A DNA stretch of 29,602 bases, taken from positions 1 to 29,602 of the forward strand of contig CAZSLZ010000022.1 in assembly GCA_964607865.1 (NCBI GenBank), read 5' to 3'. The DNA is from CAZSLZ01 sp964607865 (GTDB lineage: Bacteria > Vulcanimicrobiota > JAJTBE01 > CAZSLZ01). Shown piece by piece: positions 7,395 to 14,745 of this stretch. Position 1 is the stretch's first letter. Each line of letters starts with the position of its first letter. Both the position numbers and the translations under genes were made by a program. The notes below the pieces were generated by a model, which was not told the DNA's origin, searched no databases, and saw only the letters and a list, made by a program, of their open reading frames with translations.

Positions 7395-8986
7395 TCTGTT
7401 TCCCCTTTCCAGATGGTGCCAGTAGCTTTTTCCAATCTGGCCAAAGATGTTAAATAATCATATTGTACATTTAAATAGTTAATTTTGGCTTCATTCAACA
7501 GTCTTAACGAGTCGTCCAATTCCACGCTGGTGGATAAACCGTTTTCATATCTCAACATTCCTATGTCATAACCTTCCTGGGCTGTAACCACGTCTTTCTC
7601 AGCCGCTTCCAATTTAGCGCTGAGCTCCTTCAGGGTCAATACCGATTGCTTCGCTTCCAGCCTCAAGCCAAGATATAATTGAGCCAGAGAACTTTCAACC
7701 TGAGTAAGGGCAGCTTCCGCCTGCTGAACCCTGGCGTGGGTAAGTCCTCCGTCAAAAATGGGAAAACTTAAAACTAAAGCCTGGGTAAAGGTATTGGGCA
7801 CAGCGGAAAGGCCAGCAGTGGTTTTATTCTCGTAAGTTGACGAAAATGCCAGAGTAGGAGCTTTGCCGCTTCTGGCAGCTTTGACTGTATGTTTCAATGC
7901 GTCCACTGCCAGAATGGCAGCTTTTATCTCTGGACGGTTCTGAAGGGCAACTTCCTGGGCCTGCAAAATATCAATATCCAGGGGTTGAATTACAAATTCA
8001 TCATTCAGGTTCATTGGATAATCTCTGGCAAGCCCGAGCTGGTTCAGGAGGGCGGCCCGGGATATATCCCGGAAATTTTTAGCTGTGATAACTCCCTGCT
8101 CGGCGCGGGACAACAGAAGTTCAGAACGGAGCACATCAAAATTGGGCACCACACCGGCATCAAACATATCCCTGGTTATTTTCAACTGCCGTTCAACAAT
8201 AACTTTATTTTCCTCGGCAATTCTTACCAGGCCCTGGGCTTTGAGTAACTGAAAATAACTTTCCCTGACTGAAAGAATAACATCCTGAACAACGCCTTCT
8301 CTTCGCTGCTGCTGTGATAACATCCGCAGTTTGGCAGCGGCAATGCTGTTTTCCAGTTGGCCGAAAGTACTTATTACTTTTTCCAGAATAAGCTTGCCTG
8401 ACCAGTTATTATGCTTGCCCAATTCAATTTCTGCAGGAGGTTCATTGGGGTTGAACTGAAACTCAGCTACAGCTACCGGATCGATGCGGGCATAGGTGGC
8501 ATTGGTGTTAAGCTTGAAATTCATGTTGCTTTTTGCCTCGTTATATACTCCCACCGATTCCTTCACCTGGGACTCGGCGTTGAGAAGCTGGGGATTCAAG
8601 ACCAATGCTATCTGTACTGCCTTACTGACTGACAAATCCTTCAATGCCATCTCCAGCATAGCTTCCAGCTCCGGCGTAAACTTTTCTCCGGTTTTGGATT
8701 CCAGCAGTATTTCTTTTAATCTTGCTATATTGTCGAATTGAACCAGAACATCGGGGTCTTCCTGCTGAACTTTTTCAATAACCGGAGTGGCTTGAATTAC
8801 TTCAGGCTCAACCCTGGTCTGCATTTTCACTTTTTCCTTACCCTGGCGCAACCTCATTTGAACAGCTTCATTAAAGGGAGTAATTCTGGTATCTTCTGCC
8901 TGGCACCAACCCGGCAAAATGCTTGAAATTAAAATTGCAATTAATGTTATTATAAAAAAGCAATAGTTTCTGCATAAAAGATTCAT
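7391..8986 (-). CDS. TolC-family outer membrane efflux protein
   Basis: This is the outer-membrane channel of the tripartite pump. A Sec signal peptide is visible (hydrophobic residues about 10-25, then PGWCQA). The mature protein starts with a charged linker (about 30-110), followed by two repeats of the outer-membrane efflux domain. These have long amphipathic helices such as KAVQIALVLNPQLLNAESQVKE and YDIGMLRYENGLSTSVELDD, the latter typical of the second repeat. The length of 531 aa is slightly above the norm because of the N-terminal linker. The start ATG overlaps the stop of the TetR gene by one base (TAATG). Together with the adaptor and pump, this shows that the host has an outer membrane. 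Confidence 0.93.
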   Translation of the reverse strand: MNLLCRNYCFFIITLIAILISSILPGWCQAEDTRITPFNEAVQMRLRQGKEKVKMQTRVEPEVIQATPVIEKVQQEDPDVLVQFDNIARLKEILLESKTGEKFTPELEAMLEMALKDLSVSKAVQIALVLNPQLLNAESQVKESVGVYNEAKSNMNFKLNTNATYARIDPVAVAEFQFNPNEPPAEIELGKHNNWSGKLILEKVISTFGQLENSIAAAKLRMLSQQQRREGVVQDVILSVRESYFQLLKAQGLVRIAEENKVIVERQLKITRDMFDAGVVPNFDVLRSELLLSRAEQGVITAKNFRDISRAALLNQLGLARDYPMNLNDEFVIQPLDIDILQAQEVALQNRPEIKAAILAVDALKHTVKAARSGKAPTLAFSSTYENKTTAGLSAVPNTFTQALVLSFPIFDGGLTHARVQQAEAALTQVESSLAQLYLGLRLEAKQSVLTLKELSAKLEAAEKDVVTAQEGYDIGMLRYENGLSTSVELDDSLRLLNEAKINYLNVQYDYLTSLARLEKATGTIWKGETE

Positions 8987-9582
8987 TAATTATCGCTCCC
9001 TGGGTAAATTCCGTTTTTCAATAAATTCATTATGGTTTCAAATACTTTTTCGTCCTGTATTTCATCGGCAATTTTTAAGGGCAACCGGTAAAAAACCTGC
9101 AAACTGCCCACAATGGCCATAGACAGGTACTCCTCATCAATATTGCCGAAAACCCCTGCCTGCTTTCCCTCTCTGAAAAGGTCCAGCAAAGGCCTCCGCA
9201 AATCTTCCACAAATTCCTGGGGCGGTTTTTTCAAGGTACCTTCACCGTCCAGGAATTCCCGAATAAACAGTTTTACAAACTGCCGGCTTTCAGAAAATTG
9301 CTTCATATAAGCCCTAAGCAAGTTTTCCATCCTTTTATGAATATCATGGGAACTTTGTTCAGCCTGTTTCAATTCGTGAATGAAACTATCGTAAAGATTC
9401 TGGAATACAGTGGAATATAAATTATTTTTGGAGGTGAAATAATAAAATAAGGAAGCTTTGTTAACCTCGGCAGCTTCAGCTATACCCTTCATGGAAGCCC
9501 CATGATACCCCCGCCGGGCAAAAAGGCCGGTGGCAGCCCATAGGATTTTTTCCTTTACTTCCTGTCCCTGGTGAGTTTCCAA
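8986..9582 (-). CDS. TetR/AcrR-family transcriptional repressor of the efflux operon
   Basis: The protein has an N-terminal TetR DNA-binding domain (about residues 5-52), with the typical ILWAATGLFARRGYHGASMK, IAEAAEVNKASLFYYF and TSKNNLY blocks, and a C-terminal helical ligand domain. I place the start at the TTG at 9582 (198 aa) because AGGAAG lies 7 nt upstream of it. A TTG at 9600 would add six residues but has no ribosome binding site. It is the first gene of the operon with TolC, adaptor and pump. Two tandem AACC-N4-GGTT palindromes lie at the presumed transcription start, so self-repression relieved by a pump substrate is the likely mode. The inducing ligand is unknown. Confidence 0.92.
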   Translation of the reverse strand: METHQGQEVKEKILWAATGLFARRGYHGASMKGIAEAAEVNKASLFYYFTSKNNLYSTVFQNLYDSFIHELKQAEQSSHDIHKRMENLLRAYMKQFSESRQFVKLFIREFLDGEGTLKKPPQEFVEDLRRPLLDLFREGKQAGVFGNIDEEYLSMAIVGSLQVFYRLPLKIADEIQDEKVFETIMNLLKNGIYPGSDN

Positions 9583-9610
9583 AATTTCACTTCCTGACAA
9601 TTCAGTTATT

Positions 9611-9638
9611 AACCAATTGGTTTAACCGATCGGTTAAA
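9611..9638 (-). promoter_or_regulatory. Tandem palindromic operators for the TetR repressor
   Basis: Two perfect palindromes sit side by side: AACCAATTGGTT (9611-9622) and TTTAACCGATCGGTTAAA (9621-9638). They share the core AACC-N4-GGTT, and the cores are 13 bp apart centre to centre. They lie between the -10 box and the TetR start, spanning about +2 to +30 of the predicted transcript, where a bound repressor would block transcription. Binding by this TetR is inferred from position and symmetry. Confidence 0.8.
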
Positions 9639-9646
9639 TCGTAGTT

Positions 9647-9675
9647 ATTTTAGATTAATTTATACTATTTGTCAA
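9647..9675 (-). promoter_or_regulatory. Predicted vegetative promoter of the tetR-efflux operon
   Basis: On the minus strand TTGACA (9670-9675) and TAAAAT (9647-9652) are separated by 17 bp, close to the sigma-70/sigma-A consensus. The predicted start near 9640 puts the two palindromic operators directly downstream. Confidence 0.85.
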
Positions 9676-9737
9676 TAGGTAAATATAAAATTTCCAAGAA
9701 ATGAATATAGATTGAAAAATTACCGGGAAGGATATTT

Positions 9738-10493
9738 ATGAATCTTGAAAATGAAAAATTAAATTCTCTCGGGCAGAAGGACAGAGAAGCCCTGGGTTTT
9801 TATATAAAGCATATGCAGCGCCTTGTCGGCGAAGATATTTTTGCTCTTACGGTTTACGGTTCAGTAGTCAAAGACAATTTTTTTCCTGGAGCATCAGATA
9901 TAAATGTCTTTTTAATTGTGAAACGAATATCCCCGGAGATAATTCAGAAGGTGGCTTCCACAGTCAAGCGGTTTCAGCGGGCCAATAAAATCAGTACTTT
10001 TCTGACTGATGTAAATCATATAAAGGATGCCGCCGATGTTTTTCCTATTAAGTATCTGGATGTAAAAAGGCATCACTGCGCCCTTATAGGCCCCGACCTG
10101 TTTGAGGGGATGGAAATTGAGGTTAACAATTTAAGGAATGATCTGGAAATGCAGTTGAGAAATTTGATTTTCAGAATCAGCCGGGAGTATGTGCTGAGCA
10201 GTTATACCGCCGGTGATTTACGCAATATATTGGTAACAAATTTTTCAGGTTTTTCTCATTTGTTATCGGCGCTGTTAATATTGAAAGGCCAGGAGCCTCC
10301 TGCCAAGAAGGAAGAAATAATTAAGGATATTGCCCGGGTATTTAACCTGGATCTGGAAGTATTGGAACAGGTTCTGAAGTTGAAACGCGGGGGAAACAAT
10401 CCATTAAAGCAGGAGATGCAATATTTATTTGACTCTTATTTCCACATAGTGGAGAAGATAATTGAGATAGTAGATAAAATGAAAGTGGAATAA
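9738..10493 (+). CDS. Nucleotidyltransferase-fold protein with a DxN active-site variant
   Basis: The 251-aa protein has an N-terminal nucleotidyltransferase-like core: YGSVVKDNFFPGASDINVFLIV, with the Gly-Ser pair at 41-42 and Asp54-Ile-Asn56 where active family members carry D-x-D. A helical C-terminal half follows (about 120-250). The Asp-to-Asn change suggests altered metal binding or loss of catalysis. The substrate is unknown; MNT/kanamycin-type domains act on antibiotics, tRNA ends or proteins, but nothing here selects one. The start ATG has GGGAAGGA just upstream. The gene is divergent from the tetR-efflux operon and shares its intergenic region. secG follows after 132 bases with its own promoter, so this gene is probably a separate unit. 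Confidence 0.75.
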   Translation: MNLENEKLNSLGQKDREALGFYIKHMQRLVGEDIFALTVYGSVVKDNFFPGASDINVFLIVKRISPEIIQKVASTVKRFQRANKISTFLTDVNHIKDAADVFPIKYLDVKRHHCALIGPDLFEGMEIEVNNLRNDLEMQLRNLIFRISREYVLSSYTAGDLRNILVTNFSGFSHLLSALLILKGQEPPAKKEEIIKDIARVFNLDLEVLEQVLKLKRGGNNPLKQEMQYLFDSYFHIVEKIIEIVDKMKVE

Positions 10494-10511
10494 AATAAGT
10501 TGAAATAGATA

Positions 10512-10540
10512 TTGACTTCATGGTGAGGAATATATATAAT
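10512..10540 (+). promoter_or_regulatory. Predicted promoter of secG
   Basis: TTGACT (10512-10517) and a perfect TATAAT (10535-10540) are separated by 17 bp. The transcript would start near 10547 and carry a leader of about 80 nt, which begins with a short 5-bp hairpin followed by nine T residues. Confidence 0.85.
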
Positions 10541-10625
10541 GGACATTGACCTTTGAAGGGTTTTTTTTTAATGTAAAGAAAAAAGCCCAAACTTATTTTG
10601 ACAAGTTACACAAGGAGTTGTAAAT

Positions 10626-10967
10626 ATGTGGCAGTTTGTACTAAACCGGGCCCAGTTAATGCTGGCCCAGGCGACCAGCCCCGAGATGACCGCCAGCCCT
10701 GTTCCTATGGAACAGTTTGAGCATACCCCCTGGCATACTATTTTATTAATAATTTACTTTGTGGTGTGCCTGGCTTTGGTGGTGGCGGTGTTACTGCAGA
10801 CCACCAAGAGCGAGGGCCTGTCGGGAATCATCGGCGGCAGTTCTTCTTCGGTATTCAAGGGCAAGAAAGGCCTGGACGAGCATTTACAGGAATGGACCAG
10901 TTATGTTGCCGTTGGCTATATTGTTTTATCTTTATTAATTACATTTCTGGCTTTCAGAGTAAAATAA
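10626..10967 (+). CDS. secG: Preprotein translocase subunit SecG
   Basis: SecG is the small accessory subunit of the SecYEG translocon in the inner membrane. Two membrane segments are visible (about 38-58 and 90-110), with the conserved loop VLLQTTKSEGLSGIIGGSSSSVF between them. The 113-aa length is longer than the usual 70-80 because of a 30-residue Met/Pro/Ser-rich N-terminal extension. The extension is probably translated, because AAGGAG (10612-10617) lies 8 nt before the ATG at 10626; an internal Met28 would give a conventional SecG. A strong promoter lies about 85 bases upstream and rpmE follows 34 nt downstream. Confidence 0.94.
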   Translation: MWQFVLNRAQLMLAQATSPEMTASPVPMEQFEHTPWHTILLIIYFVVCLALVVAVLLQTTKSEGLSGIIGGSSSSVFKGKKGLDEHLQEWTSYVAVGYIVLSLLITFLAFRVK

Positions 10968-11001
10968 TTATTATCAAACAGTTGAAATTGAGGTGTTTCA
11001 G

Positions 11002-11226
11002 ATGAAGGAGAAAATTCATCCTAAGGTTTTTAAAACTACGGTTACTTGCGGTTGCGGAAACAGTTTCGATACCCTTTCCACCCAGGAAAACCTGAGAGTG
11101 GAAACCTGCTCCCAGTGCCATCCTTATTACACCGGAAAGCAAAAAGCTTTTACCGGCGGTAAGGAAGGGCGGGTAGAAAAATTCCGCCGTCGTTTCGGTC
11201 TTAAAAGTAACGAAATCGAAGTGTAA
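11002..11226 (+). CDS. rpmE: 50S ribosomal protein L31 (zinc-binding type)
   Basis: L31 sits at the 50S central protuberance and bridges to the 30S. The 74-aa protein opens with MKEKIHP and carries a zinc ribbon with Cys16, Cys18, Cys36 and Cys39, so it is the C+ (zinc) form. It continues with the family blocks CHPYYTGKQK and GRVEKFRRRFG. The start is the ATG at 11002, with GAGGTG (10990-10995) 6 nt upstream; the GTG at 10993 lies inside that ribosome binding site. The gene follows secG closely and ends in a strong terminator. Confidence 0.95.
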   Translation: MKEKIHPKVFKTTVTCGCGNSFDTLSTQENLRVETCSQCHPYYTGKQKAFTGGKEGRVEKFRRRFGLKSNEIEV

Positions 11227-11232
11227 CCAGAT

Positions 11233-11280
11233 AAAAACTTGCCTGAAGCCGGTTTGTCCGGGTGATATGGCAAGTTTTTT
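11233..11280 (+). terminator. Rho-independent terminator after rpmE
   Basis: The arms aaaaacttgcc (11233-11243) and ggcaagttttt (11269-11279) are perfect complements of 11 bp around a 25-nt loop, which contains a smaller ccgg/ccgg stem, and end in a T run. It starts 6 nt after the rpmE stop and separates secG-rpmE from tdk. Confidence 0.8.
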
Positions 11281-11290
11281 ACTTTTTGCG

Positions 11291-11315
11291 TTAACAGTAC
11301 CCATATTAACAGTAC
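11291..11315 (+). repeat. Direct repeat TTAACAGTAC x2 in the tdk leader
   Basis: The 10-mer TTAACAGTAC occurs at 11291-11300 and again at 11306-11315, a 15-bp period with a 5-bp spacer. It lies between the rpmE terminator and the tdk ribosome binding site (AAGGGGG, 11323-11329). It may be a protein-binding site or a chance duplication. No clear promoter is visible next to it. Confidence 0.5.
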
Positions 11316-11336
11316 AACATTCAAGGGGGAATTATC

Positions 11337-11978
11337 ATGTTCGAAGGCTGCCCCGACGGTTCAATTGAAGTTATCTGCGGCAGTATGTTCAGTGGAAAAA
11401 GCGAGGAGTTGATTCGCCGCATAAAGCGGGCTTCCATTGCCCGGCAAAAGGTTGTAGTATTCAAGCATTCCCTGGACGACAGGTTTCATAAAATGGAAGT
11501 AACCTCCCACAGTGGATTTACATATAATGCTTTTGCGGTCAGGGATACCTCCCAGATTGTGGAATTACTGGAAGAAGATTGCCAGGTTATAGGTATTGAC
11601 GAAGCCCAGTTTTTTGATGACGCCCTGCCCCAGTTATGCGATAAATTAGCTAACAAGGGCAAGCGGGTAATTCTCGCCGGGCTGGATCAGGATTACCTGG
11701 GCAGACCCTTTGGCGCTATGCCTATTCTTATGTCTATGGCTGAAAGTGTGGATAAACTCCATGCTATCTGCATAAAATGCGGCCGACCAGCTTCCCGGTC
11801 ACAGCGGCTTATAAACGGCATGCCCGCAGCCGCAAACGGCCCGGTCATTCAGGTAGGCGCCTGTGAATCCTATGAGGCCCGGTGCCGGCAGTGCCATGAA
11901 ATTCCTGACAAGTTAAAAAAAATTAATTATAAACTGCAGGTAATACCCGAGGATTGCGCTAACGCAAAATGTTTATAA
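11337..11978 (+). CDS. tdk: Thymidine kinase (type II)
   Basis: This enzyme phosphorylates thymidine with ATP in the pyrimidine salvage pathway. The P-loop GSMFSGKS is at residues 15-22, the IDEAQFF segment carries the catalytic Glu89, and AGLDQDYLGRPFG follows. The zinc-lasso region has C-x2-C (CIKC) and a later C-x2-C (CRQC), with the substrate-lid stretch CESYEARCR between. The length of 213 aa is normal or slightly long. The ATG has AAGGGGG 7 nt upstream. The gene stands between rpmE and prfA, a common order in Gram-positive-type genomes, although prmC, often found in such clusters, is absent here. Confidence 0.96.
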   Translation: MFEGCPDGSIEVICGSMFSGKSEELIRRIKRASIARQKVVVFKHSLDDRFHKMEVTSHSGFTYNAFAVRDTSQIVELLEEDCQVIGIDEAQFFDDALPQLCDKLANKGKRVILAGLDQDYLGRPFGAMPILMSMAESVDKLHAICIKCGRPASRSQRLINGMPAAANGPVIQVGACESYEARCRQCHEIPDKLKKINYKLQVIPEDCANAKCL

Positions 11979-11990
11979 CTGAATAAAAAT

Positions 11991-12047
11991 TAATGGAATT
12001 TGACCATTATTACATGATGGGCTTGATAATTATTTATTATTAAGCCT
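11991..12047 (+). promoter_or_regulatory. Two hairpins in the tdk-prfA gap
   Basis: The first stem is taatgg/ccatta (11991-11996 and 12004-12009, 7-nt loop). The second is a 12-bp stem of gggcttgataat and attattaagcct (12019-12030 and 12036-12047, two G-U pairs, 5-nt loop). T5 begins about 7 nt after the second stem and the prfA ribosome binding site follows 15 nt after it. They could form a weak terminator for tdk or a structured prfA leader; sequence alone does not decide. Confidence 0.45.
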
Positions 12048-12074
12048 GTTGTAATTTTTCTGGAGGAAATATTT

Positions 12075-13148
12075 ATGTTGGAATCACTGCAACGAATAGA
12101 AGAAAAATTTGCCAAAATAAATAAGCAATTGTGCGAGCCCGAGATTATCTCAGATTCTAATAAATTGCAACAGTTATCCAAGGAAAGATCTGACCTTGAA
12201 GATATTGTAAACCTTGCCAAAAAATTTCACAAGGCCCAGGATGAACTTGAAGACGCCAAAACCATGATTGAAATAGAAGAAGACCCCGATATGGTTTCTT
12301 ATATGGAAGATGAAAAAGAGCGATTGGAAAATGAATTGGATAAACTGGAGCAGGAAATCAAAATTCTGATGCTGCCCAAAGACCCCTACGGCGACAAGAA
12401 TATTCTTATGGAAATCCGCCAGGGCACAGGTGGCGATGAAGCAGCCTTATTCGCTGCCAACCTCACCCGTATGTACCTTCGCTATGCCGAACAAAAAGGG
12501 TTCAAGTCTGAAATTGTAAATATGCACGAAACTGAATTAGGCGGGGTAAAAGAAGCTGTATTAGGCATTAAGGGCAAGGGAGCCTATGCACGGTTCAAAT
12601 TTGAATCCGGGGTTCACCGCGTCCAGCGGGTTCCCGACACCGAAGCTTCCGGCAGGATTCATACCTCGACAGCGACGGTTGCGGTGTTACCCGAAGCTGA
12701 GGATGTGGATATACAGATAAATCCCGACGAATTAAGGATAGACACTTACTGCGCTTCCAGCGCCGGTGGCCAGCACGTGAACCGCACCGAGTCCGCCATA
12801 AGAATAACCCACGAACCAACGGGTATTGTGGTAACCTGCCAGGATGAACGTTCCCAGCGGCAGAACCGGGAAAAAGCTATGCGCCTTTTACGAACCAAAT
12901 TATTGGAGATGGCAATTCAGGAGCAGGAAAAGGAGATTGCCTCCACCCGGAAACTGCAGGTAGGGACCGGCGCCCGCAGTGAAAAGATAAGAACTTACAA
13001 TTTTCCTCAATCCCGAATTACCGATCACCGCATTGGTTTTACCATGCACAACCTGGAAGGTGTTCTGGAAGGCAACCTGGATCCTCTGCTGGATGCTCTC
13101 CAGGATGTGGAAAAAGAAGAACTGCTTCAGGAAGTGGGTAAGGAATAA
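12075..13148 (+). CDS. prfA: Peptide chain release factor 1
   Basis: RF1 ends translation at UAA and UAG. The 357-aa protein has the N-terminal coiled-coil domain, the stop-codon-reading P-x-T tripeptide (Pro187-Asp-Thr189 in RVPDTEASGR, the RF1 type rather than the SPF of RF2), and the GGQ motif (231-233, in SSAGGQHVN) that triggers peptidyl-tRNA hydrolysis. GGAGG lies 8 nt before the ATG. An intact RF1 argues that UAG is a normal stop in this organism, which bears on the interrupted gene at the window start. The usual partner prmC, which methylates the GGQ glutamine, is not adjacent. A thioesterase gene follows after 16 nt. Confidence 0.97.
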   Translation: MLESLQRIEEKFAKINKQLCEPEIISDSNKLQQLSKERSDLEDIVNLAKKFHKAQDELEDAKTMIEIEEDPDMVSYMEDEKERLENELDKLEQEIKILMLPKDPYGDKNILMEIRQGTGGDEAALFAANLTRMYLRYAEQKGFKSEIVNMHETELGGVKEAVLGIKGKGAYARFKFESGVHRVQRVPDTEASGRIHTSTATVAVLPEAEDVDIQINPDELRIDTYCASSAGGQHVNRTESAIRITHEPTGIVVTCQDERSQRQNREKAMRLLRTKLLEMAIQEQEKEIASTRKLQVGTGARSEKIRTYNFPQSRITDHRIGFTMHNLEGVLEGNLDPLLDALQDVEKEELLQEVGKE

Positions 13149-13164
13149 AACAAGGGGACACATT

Positions 13165-13557
13165 ATGGATTTAACCGATGACAGATATTGTTTTGCCTGT
13201 GGGCCCGAGAACCCCATAGGTTTGAATATGAAACTTAATTATAAACAAAACAAAGTTACTGTTGAGTTTATTCCCAAAAAAGAGCATCAGGGTTGGCACA
13301 ATATGGTGCATGGGGGAATCTTATTCACCCTGATGGACGAGGCCATGGCAAAACTTATTATTGAACAGGGCGATATGGTGGTAACATCCCGGATGGATAC
13401 CCGTTTCCTCCGGCCCGCCAGAGTAGATGAAAAAATTACAATTACGGGCAAAATTGATGAAAAAGAAGAAAAAAAGTTTAAAGCTTCCTGCAAAATAAAG
13501 AATGAAGCCGGAAAAACCCTGGCTTCATCAAAAGCTGTGTATGTGAAGGTCAGTTAA
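13165..13557 (+). CDS. PaaI-type hotdog-fold thioesterase
   Basis: This 130-aa protein of the acyl-CoA thioesterase superfamily probably hydrolyses a small acyl- or aryl-CoA. It starts with the CFACGPENPIGL block that marks one PaaI-like subgroup. The hotdog signature follows: HGGILFTLMDEAMA, with His49-Gly-Gly and Asp/Glu at about 58-59, in the region that holds the catalytic acid of the family. Then come TSRMDTRFLRPAR and the final strands. The start is the ATG at 13165 with AAGGGG 7 nt upstream; a longer frame into prfA is out of register with that gene and spurious. It is probably co-transcribed with prfA. Its stop overlaps the stop of the converging minus-strand gene. Confidence 0.88.
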   Translation: MDLTDDRYCFACGPENPIGLNMKLNYKQNKVTVEFIPKKEHQGWHNMVHGGILFTLMDEAMAKLIIEQGDMVVTSRMDTRFLRPARVDEKITITGKIDEKEEKKFKASCKIKNEAGKTLASSKAVYVKVS

Positions 13558-14051
13558 ATCAAGTCTTCATATTCCCATTCCCTCATTAAATCGAGGTATT
13601 TTTCCTCGTCATCCTTTTCCAGCTGGATTTTCTTGAACTCCTTAAAGCGCTTCAGGTATTTTTTCTTGTTTTCCAGCCTGCGGTTCAGTTTTTGGTATTG
13701 TGCTGCTTTTTCCTTGTAGAGTTTTTCAGTTTTTAAATAACTATAAAGTTTTTGAAGCAATTCCAGAAGTTTTATAAAATCTTTTTCATCCAGATCCGGG
13801 GTGTTCTGAATATACCATCTTCCCATGAAGCTGTCTATATAGCCGGCGGTAACGGTATCCAGTGTTAAAATTCCTCCGTCTTCGTTGTCGGGGTCTTCAT
13901 CTAATTCCGATTCGAAGTCTATCAGGTAATCTACCCCGAAATAATTGAGCTTTTGTTTGTCATTTTCACTGAAGTTATTGATTTTACAAAATTTATCAAT
14001 TATAGATTGGTTGTAATCCTTCCATTTTTGCCTGACTTTTTCGAGTTCCAT
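13554..14051 (-). CDS. Hypothetical acidic/coiled-coil protein, 165 aa
   Basis: I do not recognise a family. The protein is very rich in charged residues. The first half holds an acidic segment (ELDEDPDNEDGG, about 49-60) followed by a more ordered stretch (LTLDTVTAGYIDSFMGRWYI). The second half is a Lys/Glu/Tyr-rich region likely to form a coiled coil (about 95-155). No signal peptide or membrane segment is visible, so it is probably cytoplasmic. The ATG is preceded by AAGGTGGGGG. It starts 85 nt after the broken TPR gene on the same strand and converges on the thioesterase gene, sharing four bases (TTAA) that serve as stops for both. Confidence 0.6.
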   Translation of the reverse strand: MELEKVRQKWKDYNQSIIDKFCKINNFSENDKQKLNYFGVDYLIDFESELDEDPDNEDGGILTLDTVTAGYIDSFMGRWYIQNTPDLDEKDFIKLLELLQKLYSYLKTEKLYKEKAAQYQKLNRRLENKKKYLKRFKEFKKIQLEKDDEEKYLDLMREWEYEDLI

Positions 14052-14136
14052 AAAACCCCCACCTTTCCAGAGATTCCCCTGTCAAAATATTTTTCTAAAG
14101 AAAATCAATTATTTCCTTCATTCCAAAGTTTTAATT

Positions 14137-14745
14137 TTAGTTATTCTTAAATTCTATTTTATCTTCGGCGTCGGGAATATTTTGTCCCAGAATTATATAT
14201 TTTTGCAGAAAAATGTTTATCATATTTATCTGCTTCGGGTTTCTGGCAGCTCTGGTAATAATCTCCCTGGCTTTTTTAAAATATTTTTCAGCTTCCTTTT
14301 CCCTGCCTCTGTCCTGTTCAAAACTGGACAACATCAGGAAAGAAATATAAATTCCAGGTTCGAAATTCAGGGCCTGGTAACTTTTTAAAGCTTCTTTCAG
14401 ATATTTAACTGCCAGGTTATCTTTGTTTAACATTCCATAGTAAAAATATAGATACATTAGAGTGTCAATATAATCCTGAACTGCTCCCTCGCGGTTAAAT
14501 AAATACCGGGCTGTCTTCAGTTTTTCAACGGCTTTTTCATAATACTGAGGAGTATCAGCAGAATTGTTGCTGTGGCCGATAAGAGCGTAACACTGGGCAG
14601 TATGAACCAGTACTCTGCCTTCTTCAATAAACAGGTTCGAAGCTTTAAAAAGCTCCGCTGATTCTTCAAAATTACTGATGGCATCTTCCCAATATTGGTT
14701 TCTCAGATATGCCTTTGGGCTGTTTCTCTTTATTGCTGCGCTTTT
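14137..14745 (-). pseudogene. C-terminal part of a frameshifted secreted TPR protein
   Basis: This frame continues the upstream TPR protein after a shift at the A4 run (T4 on the plus strand, 14742-14745). It reads on without a stop through KAYLRNQYWEDAISNFEESA, then ARYLFNREG and MYLYFYYGMLNKDNLAVKYL to the TAA at 14137. Its helices match the C-terminal half of the paralogous TPR gene at 16301-17659; the ARYLFNR(D/E)G motif is common to both. The first in-frame ATG is at 14457 and lacks a convincing ribosome binding site, so independent translation is unlikely. Adding one A to the run gives MRKSAAIKRNSPKAYL, joining both halves into one protein of about 475 aa. Confidence 0.75.

Noticed and set aside
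10549..10569. Attenuator in the secG leader (acctt/agggt hairpin followed by nine T)
   Set aside because: The stem is only 5 bp with a G-U pair and a 3-nt loop; too weak to call a terminator without expression data.
14600..14660. GGTTCGA segment resembling a tRNA T-arm
   Set aside because: It lies inside the TPR coding frame and has no acceptor, D or anticodon stems around it.
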